Assembly: GCF_029962835.1 (NCBI RefSeq) | Contig: NC_080586.1 | Coordinates: forward strand, 69,813,001-69,877,000 | DNA: 64,000 nucleotides | Source: Magnolia sinica | Taxonomy: Eukaryota > Streptophyta > Magnoliopsida > Magnoliales > Magnoliaceae | Reading direction: 5' to 3' | The notes under the pieces: model-generated | Seen by the model: the letters and a program-made list of their open reading frames with translations, nothing else | Told to the model about the DNA's origin: nothing | The model's database searches: none | Position numbers and translations under genes: made by a program | In this document: piece by piece, positions 56,496 to 64,000 of the stretch | Numbering within the stretch: the stretch's first letter is position 1 | How the letters are laid out: every line of letters begins with the position of its first letter

Positions 56496-56797
56496 GCCCA
56501 GGAAAGTTCACTCCAAGGTCCAATATGATTATAACTTTTGATAGCTATATTTTTGTGATTGGTTATTCAATTCAAATCCTATAATATTATTAGATTTTTC
56601 AAAACACTAGGAAAAATAAAAAAAATTAAAAAAAAAAAACAAATAACATTAAATAAATGAAAAATCCTCACTTGGATGTCATCAAGTTTCTAGAAATAGA
56701 TTCCCACTGCTAAGGTTATCTTGATCAATACCCATTACATATAGAAAGTTGATGATGATCCTTCTAACCAGAAGATCTCTCCCTAACCTATCTTATA
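56496..56797. other. Non-coding, no gene seen
   Basis: AT-rich with a poly-A tract at about 56610-56640. Confidence 0.4.
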
Positions 56798-57332
56798 CAA
56801 AGGTGTACGGGTCGAACCGAGTCAAGCTTGGCATAGCTCAACTCGGCTCGGCCACTAGCTAACCCCAACTCGAACTCGACTCAGCTCGGTTCGGTTTGCA
56901 GCTCGGGCTAGTTCGAGCTGAGTTCAAGTCAAGATCGAGCCTTTGCGGCGTTTTCTCAAACACATGGAGTGCACTGCTAATTTCTCACGGAATATAAAGC
57001 AACAACATTGGTTTACATGTATTTCATCAAATACTCAGTAAGCAACTTACAAATTAAGATGCAAGGGTATTTGTTTCATATCCATACATTCCTTGCTACA
57101 AGTCGACACTTCGTTGAATCATTTCATCAAACACTAGCCGAGCGACAGTAATATCAAAATAAACGAGTCACCGAACTGGTTCGATTTGAGTCGGGCAAGC
57201 TCAAAAAAAATTTGAGCTAAAAAAATCAACTTGACTCAGCTCAAACTCAGTTTCAAACACAGTTGAATCAAGCTTTTTCAAGGCAACTAGAGCGAGCTAA
57301 GCGAGCTAACTCGGTCCATGTACGGCTCTAAA
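56798..57332. mobile_element. hAT-like non-autonomous element, ~535 bp
   Basis: GGTGTACGGGTCGAACCGAG at the left and the complement of CTCGGTCCATGTACGGCTCTA at the right; GAGCTCGG-type words at both ends. The flanks share TCTTATA(CAAAG) (56791-56802, 57334-57345), probably an 8-bp target duplication within a longer chance match. Confidence 0.6.
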
Positions 57333-57345
57333 TTCTTATACAAAG

Positions 57346-58260
57346 AAGAGAGAGAAACCTACACGTCTGCCTCAAAATTGCAATTTGGGGGTCTTGTTTG
57401 TAGGGCACACCCAATATGAAATGCAATTTATCTTGCAAATATTCATTGGACTCGAGATAGCATTGACTGCACATATCGGCAAAAGGTATTCTACTCATCT
57501 GGTTATACTACGATTGCCTAAGCCTCTAAAGAATCACTTTGATTAAACGATTCTAACCTTCTGCTTAATGGCTTAGAAAAATATGCACCAACGGTTCAAA
57601 AAAGGGAGGCAAATATTGCACAGATAAGATCATAACTATGGAACATGTTTGGCTGACCATTTGCAGATGTAGAGAAACCAAATCAACGGTTCAGATGATT
57701 GAATTAGTGGCCCCACTTGTGCAGACTCGCCTGCAAACTAAATGTTTGGATGGGTTATGTATGACCATATAATTCCTAATCAAAATGCATACAGAAGCCA
57801 GATTTCTCTACTAAATTAACTTCTCTACAAAAAGCCAAATCCATTTCTTGCTGCAAATCCATCAAGGTGAATTAGAGTGTCTTGATCTACCCTAAATAAT
57901 ATCCAGATGCACCAGTCAATTCAAATGGGACCTGCAGTTTGGTTAATGGTGATCTATACCATTGATCTGTTGGGCCCCACAGTCGATTGGAAACGCCCCC
58001 AAAAATCTCCCACACTAGAAGATCCTAATCCATGGATCAATATCCTACAAATCGATGGTTAAGAAAAATATACATAAACTTTTCAAAAATAAGGCCTAAG
58101 ATTAACAGCAAAGATCTTCCAATCTAGAAATTTTGGACCATTCTCCATCCACAGTGGGACCCATCAGATCAACAGTCTGATCGTTGAACCATTCATTCCA
58201 CTTATCAAACTGCCCAACAAGAATCATACAAATCAAAGTACATTTAATTCCCAAAATTTC
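57346..58260. other. Non-coding, no gene seen
   Basis: Interspersed-repeat words (GAAGATCCTAATCCATGGATC, GTGGGACCCATCAGATCAAC) but no bounded element and no coding signal. Confidence 0.4.
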
Positions 58261-58568
58261 TCTAATCCAAATATTCTAGTAATCCAGCAATCCTATGAGA
58301 GAGAGAGAGAAAGAGAGAGGGGACACCAACTCAAAAGCATTCATGTTACCATACATCAAAACACATCTAACATCCAAATTCCTTGAAATCACATCCACCC
58401 ATCTCACAAAATATTTTTAAAAAAAAACATCCAAATCACCACACAAAAATCCAAAATCATAAAAAAGAAAAACCCACCAAACCACTAGAAAATCCAAAAA
58501 CTCTACACCCAAAAGACCCAAAAAAATAAAAATAAAAATAAAAATAAAAATCAAATCAACTTACAAAT
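58261..58568 (-). other. 3' region of the 58569 gene
   Basis: A (GA)n tract at 58295-58320 and (AAAAAT)n at about 58525-58550, which are CT- and T-rich on the gene strand. The 3' UTR probably lies here. Confidence 0.4.
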
Positions 58569-59058
58569 TCAACAGAAATCAGGCCTTGGTTTCTTGTGCA
58601 CCAAAATGCAACCTCTTTCATGGTCCCTATAAATCCTAATCTCAGAACAATCCCTCAAATCTTCAAGACTAATGTATTGTTGCTTAACCATCCTTGAAAA
58701 ATCACTCACACTATCTTGTATCCAAACATAAGGTTGGCATGTCTCATCATAATAGAAGCTATGCCTCCCACCACTTACTGGCATGTATGCTTTGTATATA
58801 CTCTTGCATTTCAATCTCTTTGAATTCCCTGGCTTCAATGTGTGTGCTCTCTTCAACAAAGATCCCACCCTTATTTGCAGATCAATGGGCCTCTCTGTCA
58901 AGTTCCACACCCTTGTCCCGAATCTCGACACATTTGTACGGTCGCGGCAAGTGTAAAAACACCCCATCGAGACACCGAAACGCGACATTTTCATCGAACT
59001 TCGATCCGGCCCGGACTCTTTCGTCGATCCGACGAAAGTGCTCGGAGTTGATCGACAT
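58569..59058 (-). CDS. Conserved plant protein of unknown function, apparent 1-bp frameshift
   Basis: The C-terminal 140 or so residues are open in one frame: GCFYTCRDRTNVSRFGTRVW, then NLTERPIDLQIRVGSLLK, KRLKCKSIYKAYMP, YYDETCQPYVWIQD, MVKQQYISLEDLRDCSEIRI and the C-terminus HKKPRPDFC. I recall plant proteins with this text and no assigned function. That frame can be read upstream to 59123, but the DNA before 58966 makes better protein in another frame from the ATG at 59058 (MSINSEHFRRIDERVRAGSK, then FDENVAFRCLDG). Removing one C of CCCC at 58962-58965 would join the two into 163 codons. Either an assembly error or a real disabling mutation. No intron, signal peptide or membrane segment seen. 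The first exon half is CpG-rich, unlike its surroundings. Confidence 0.75.
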
Positions 59059-59123
59059 GGACTTAAGAATTCATAGAGAATTTTTATGATGAGATTACTT
59101 AAATTGATGATCTTGGGACCCAC

Positions 59124-61960
59124 TTACACCGAACTTGCCCACAAAAGAAAAGGCTGGAATGATGGTTTCTGCAGTGCTTGTCCATTTGCTATATTGATTG
59201 GACCATTAGTTGTTGTTGTGCTGTTCAGATGCCATCATTTGAAGTTACTGTGGAGAGTGTTAGACTCATATGTTAGTTCCCCACCATTTTTTAAATGGTG
59301 GTGATTCTTCAAATGTCCACCTGTAATTTTTGTAAGTAATCCATACCATTCAAGTCTCTTATCCAGCTATCCATGGAGCTTTGCAAAAAATTGCACACCA
59401 TCTGATTTTTTTTCTCCTTCGAATTTTGACCACTCAATATTTTGTTTTAACCATCAATTTGATAGACATTAATTGGATGGTTAGGATTGATTGATCCCGC
59501 CCTGAGGAAGCCACTGTGCACTCATTAGGTGGACCACACTTGTATTTTGTTATTTACCAGTAATTGTGTATTGGAAGTCATCCACTGGGTGGATGGAAAC
59601 TTCTCACCCAACGAGTTTACTTTTTTTTTAATTTTTAAATTGCAAATGATGTTAAGAGAAATGCTCTACTATAAGTTATAATAGTCCTACTTGCGTCTGT
59701 TCACTTGGACAGTACAATCCATAGATCTGAACCGTCTATTAACTCCAGAACATATTTCAAGAACTACCATGCAAAAATGGCACTGATTAAATGATCCACT
59801 CCATCCTTGATTTAGCCTTATTTTATCTGACCATCCCTTTTTCGATGGGATTGTTCTGATTGCCCAACAAAATCTATTCCTTATAATTGCAATCAATCTA
59901 TGATGGGACCTAATAGATTGATGGATCAAATTGTTGATTGGATGTAAAACAATCTTGACCGTCCGTATTAAAAGCTATTGATCAAATGGTTATTACTTGT
60001 GGGATTGATGAGATATTTGCATGGTAGTCCACGACATGTGGGTTGGACCCAATGAACGGTCTACATCAATGGATTGAACTGTTTAAGTGTCCCAATGCAA
60101 CTAGCAGCACCAGTTATGGAACATTTCTCTATCATTAATATCTATGAGAAGGTTTCAAGTCCAACAAGTTGGACCACCCGTTATGGTCCACGGAGCTATA
60201 ACTTTTAACTTATTAAGTGAATGCGACATCCAACCCTCCCAATAGGTGGGCCCATCATGAGAATCATCTACATAAAAAAACAGCCTCATCTATCCTTTAG
60301 GTGGGCAATAAATAGAAAACAATATCTGGCCATTGTTAAATTGGGAAATAAAAGGTCAACTGATAAATTAATAAATGTGGCTGATTTTAACCTAAAAAAA
60401 TCCTTATGATGGGACTAACTTATTGGACGGATTGGATTTTGCAAATACATGAAGATTGGAAGTTATCCAGTGGGTGGACCGTTGAATTGAGACTAGGTAT
60501 TTTTGCTGCAAAAATCCCCCAATTCCGGCTTTACCGAAAACAAGGCCCCGGACCAACCGAAATTACAAGCGATTGATTCATGGGAGCTAAAATTATTAAA
60601 TTATTTATATATCTTTTTTCTTTAAAAATTGACAAAGTTGAGAATTTTGAAGCTCATATGATATGTGCATGACATCCAACTCATCTAACATATGCACCCG
60701 CTAATATCATCACTCGAATGAAAATTATGGTATGTGGAATTATCAAATGGTCCACATGGGAATTTGAATTCCTTGGGTAGTGTATATTATTTTCTAAGAT
60801 GTGTGCCAACTTCTGACTGAATCAAACAGATTTTTCATTAATCTAATATTCATGATAGGAATCATCTATAAGATTGGTAAATTTACAAGAGTTTCAACAT
60901 GAGATCATGGGTTCAAGTATTCATTGGTGAAATCCTACTGTCGTATGAGTGTGTGTTGGATGTAACCGCGTGTCTAAAAAATTGAAAAGGGCAAAAAAAG
61001 AGGAAGAAGAAGAAGATGCCATATACTCCAGTGGGAGCTTTTCCTCTTTAGATGACCTGACGATCCTCACTACTAGGCCCTACAAGCAACTTTAGGACGG
61101 CAAGATCATGGAGGGTCAAGATCATGGAGGGATAACCTTGTACCTTTTCAAAGTTCCCGCCACACTTCGCAATGAAGATGTGTTCAACTTTTGGTATGTT
61201 TTAAATCCTTTGGAGGCATTATTTTGTAAATTTGAACTTTGGATATATTTTGCCATAAAACTTCTTATTTATTCTTCAATTTTTTTATTTTTATTTTTAT
61301 TTTTTACAAATAATGCCTCTACGATAATAACACATTAAAGTGGAGAATGGTAGGCCCATGTGGTATTTATATGATATTCAACCCGTTCAATGGATTTAAT
61401 CCATTGTAATGTTAAAATAATGGTCAATTTAAACTTAAACTAGGCCACGACATTAAAAAAATTAATATTTACCAGTTAAAAAATATCCAAATTCACATGC
61501 AACCCACATCGTCATTCAGTAGGAATTTTTGTTCATGTGATTATGTGGGGTACATATGTTGGATGCGTTGGATGTCACACGCATACCATATGACCTTAAA
61601 ATTTTCTAACTTTATTACTTTTTAAGAACAAACAATATACGAGGGTACTGCAGTAACTACGCTCATCAGGGAGCATTGCTTTTGTATTGTTTTACAGCTC
61701 TAGCCCTTTTAATTTAGCTATTGAATATGGAGATGAGTCAAGGGAGGTGGGCCTTATTTATCAAGGGTCTAAATTAATCTAAAGGTTGGATAGTGTGATC
61801 GGGTGCACCAGTGGACCCCACTAAGTTGTGATATATCTAGAAATTCGTAAGGGGTGGTGTGCTACTACTGTGATACGCGCACATTATCATGAGGGAACTG
61901 AGATTCCCAATTTCATGTGGAGCTTTCGAGGGAGAGGAGTTTTGATGGGTTTCAAACTCC
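59124..61960. other. Non-coding, repeat-like
   Basis: Upstream DNA of the minus-strand gene, then several blocks of interspersed-repeat words (GTGGACC, GGGTTGGACCCAATGAACGG, CAACAAGTTGGACCACCCG). At 60900-60975 a stretch CATGAGATCATGGGTTCAAG..GTGAAATCC recalls a SINE B-box region. No gene recognised. Confidence 0.4.
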
Positions 61961-61974
61961 TCTGTCCTCTCAAA

Positions 61975-62107
61975 TATAAATAAGAGTTGGGTTCCCAATC
62001 CACCACCATCGAGAGAAGCAAAGATCTCCATCACTGCTTCTCTAAAGGGTGTAAAGAGAGAAAGATCCCAAAGCTACGATTTCACAGCAATGGCAACACC
62101 ATCAAGT
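61975..62107 (+). promoter_or_regulatory. Possible core promoter and first exon of an unidentified gene
   Basis: TATAAATA at 61975-61982, about 30 bp to a plausible start in CCACCACCATCGAG, a purine-rich leader, and ATG at 62090 in a good context (AGCAATGGC). The open frame reads MATPS and reaches a consensus donor GTAAGC at 62106. The spacing TATA-ATG (108 bp) is normal for plants. I could not find the next exon before the window ends. Confidence 0.35.
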
Positions 62108-64000
62108 AAGCTATCTACTCTTAGATCTCCATGTCCAATGCAAAGAAAGGTCCTATTAGTAATTCCGCATTCAAATATTACAGGGCATTGAGTTAATTAT
62201 ATGTTTTTAGGTTTTTTTAATCGATGGTACTATGAATGTTGCCTTGCAAGCAGGCAGGCCTTGTACACTCTTACCCTTATTCTTGTGTTGAATGTAGTTA
62301 GGGTACATTATCAACTTATATATAATATACTTCACTTAGAGTCACTACTAGCTAATAAAAAGCTTAGAATTTACTCTTGGCTAGAAACTATAAAATTATT
62401 TAAGGGCCGAGGAAGCAAAGATCCTCCAACTTTAATGGATTTTGCCCGGTAAAGGTGGTTTACCGTAAAAAACTCTAGAGGCATCAATGACACAAAAAAG
62501 AAGGGGTTAGCCATCTTATTTCGCCTGCACATAATGTGATCTCTAATTTATAGATTTTGAATTTTTCAGAAATTTAAAAAGTTCTAGAAGAGACTACATC
62601 CAAGGCCATGTGGTTTGGCTCACTTGAGTCAGTGGATGTCACCCACACATCAAGGTGGGCCCTCGGAGCTTTTAGTTGCACAGGCTCTTACAATAGTCGT
62701 TGTAAGAAATACACGTCCTCAAGCATGCTGGCCATAATCGAACCCATCAATGCTTGTTATAGTGCAAGGTCCACTACACTGGATGGTGGGCCCACCTTGG
62801 TACTCCAAATTGCGAAAGTCTTCGCAGTGAATTATTTCATATATTTTCAAAATATCAAAATGTATTGTATGGGAGATGTATAGTACTGTAAAATCCAGCT
62901 GCCATGCAAACATGAGAATTTTTAGGATCCTGATGCATCAAGACGTGAACAGTGTCCTTATGGGTCAGATGGCACTAGTGGGGCCCCTCTTTGGATTATC
63001 AGAACCGTCGAGCTGTTGAGGCCCACCATGGATGACCTATAAAATATTACTTATTAGAAAGATCCTTTCTCTCATGGGTTATGGGTGTAATCTTTTATTG
63101 GACAGCTGATTTGTAGGATACTGATCAAAGGGTTTAGATCTTTCAAATTGGTTTTTTTTTTCCAGATCTTTTTGGGAATCCACTATTCACGATGTGACCC
63201 ATCAGATCAATGGTTCGATCACCTAACCTTGGCCCCACGTAGGGCTGTCAATGGCCGAGTTAGACCAGCTAAGCTCAATCTGAGCCTATCCCGCGTGGTA
63301 GGACTTAAGTCCAAGCACATGCAACCATGTCCGTAGTGCCCAAAGTGGACAAGCTCCTAACCGGCAAGTCCAAACCTAGCCCTTGTGCAAGCATGAATTT
63401 ATTTACCACTTTTGATATTAAAAAAATAATTGAAGAAAATATTAATTATTATTATTAGTTATTAAGGATGTTGGTATTTAATCAAATATAAAATTACACG
63501 TATTAACGAATGGTTCATATTCGGTCAAATGTATACATGTATACGAATAAAATAGTGTTGAGTGTATCAGAGTTATACTAGACTCAAGATCAGTTGAACA
63601 TTTGGGACCCCAAGCGCCAAATCAACCGTAAGATCAAATTAGGTTGACTTGACTGTTCATACACCAATGTGCAATGATCAAGTAATTTAGAAGGGAAGGG
63701 TTAGTCCTTAATGGATTTTATTTTATTTTTTTGCCTTAAGTTAAAGACTTTTTTTCAACAGTGATCGCAAGCCTTATGTTTCTCAATAATACAGTAATAG
63801 ATAAATAAAAATAAAAATTTAAAGGATGAAATGCTAATTTTATTGATTTATAATGGAGTTCAGTACTATTAGCAAGGAAATCAAATAAATAAAGAAATAA
63901 ATAAAAAGATAAATAAAATACTTGCGATTGTGCTGTATTGACAAATAATTGAAGCGAATGGTCAACAAGATGTGACCGAGGCGTGATCTTTCAAGTAAAG
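62108..64000. other. Non-coding, no gene seen
   Basis: An open frame at 62201-62452 has no recognisable similarity. At 63243 a TAGGGCTGTCAATGG end marks the start of an hAT-like repeat without a visible partner end. The last 500 bp are AT-rich with (AAAT)n. Confidence 0.4.

Overview
The window is nuclear DNA of a flowering plant: split genes with GT-AG introns, AT-rich non-coding DNA, and every main class of plant transposable element (L1-type LINE, MULE, CACTA, hAT-like elements, MITEs, tRNA-derived SINEs, a solo LTR). A MITE superfamily that recurs throughout (GGGCCCACC... / ...GGACGGTGTGGAT, about 460-540 bp) reminds me of magnoliid genomes. That is a guess, not a measurement.

Host genes. 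(1) A complete PhzF-fold gene lies on the minus strand. Six exons between 21467 and 3695 join without any frame break into 912 bp (303 aa). The gene spans 17.8 kb because introns 2, 3 and 4 hold a full-length LINE, a LINE fragment, a solo LTR, hAT-like elements and MITEs. (2) A short conserved plant gene of unknown function lies at 58569-59058 on the minus strand; its reading frame appears to be shifted by one base in a CCCC run. (3) A possible gene start (TATA box, leader, ATG, splice donor) lies at 61975-62107 on the plus strand, without a recognisable continuation.

Mobile-element blocks. 1-3000: LINE, MITE and SINE debris. 3695-21467: PhzF gene and its nested insertions; the LINE at 13250-19685 has a 16-bp target duplication. 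22184-37773: a complete 15.6-kb Mutator-like element with 135-bp inverted repeats and a perfect 9-bp target duplication. It carries a MuDR-type transposase (minus strand), a degenerate ULP1/C48-protease-like gene (plus strand), a third gene of the plant-transposon-protein type, and six arrays of a 21-bp minisatellite arranged in mirror symmetry. 37822-39440: MITEs and an hAT-like element. 39798-47495: a CACTA element with a decayed TNP2 transposase gene, carrying fragments of a cytochrome P450 gene and a 2-oxoglutarate dioxygenase gene. 47540-48440: a 303-bp tandem repeat. 48440-58260 and 59124-64000: mostly non-coding repeat debris.

How it fits together: the MULE sits about 0.7 kb upstream of the PhzF start codon, and a MITE occupies most of the gap, so promoter sequence of this gene is probably transposon-derived. 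The LINE, the CACTA and the MULE genes all carry premature stops, several of them explained by single C-to-T or G-to-A changes, which fits decay of methylated, silenced elements. The best candidate for something undescribed is the MULE: two convergent genes, mirror-image 21-bp arrays that read as 7-residue repeats, and inverted homologous 3' flanks.
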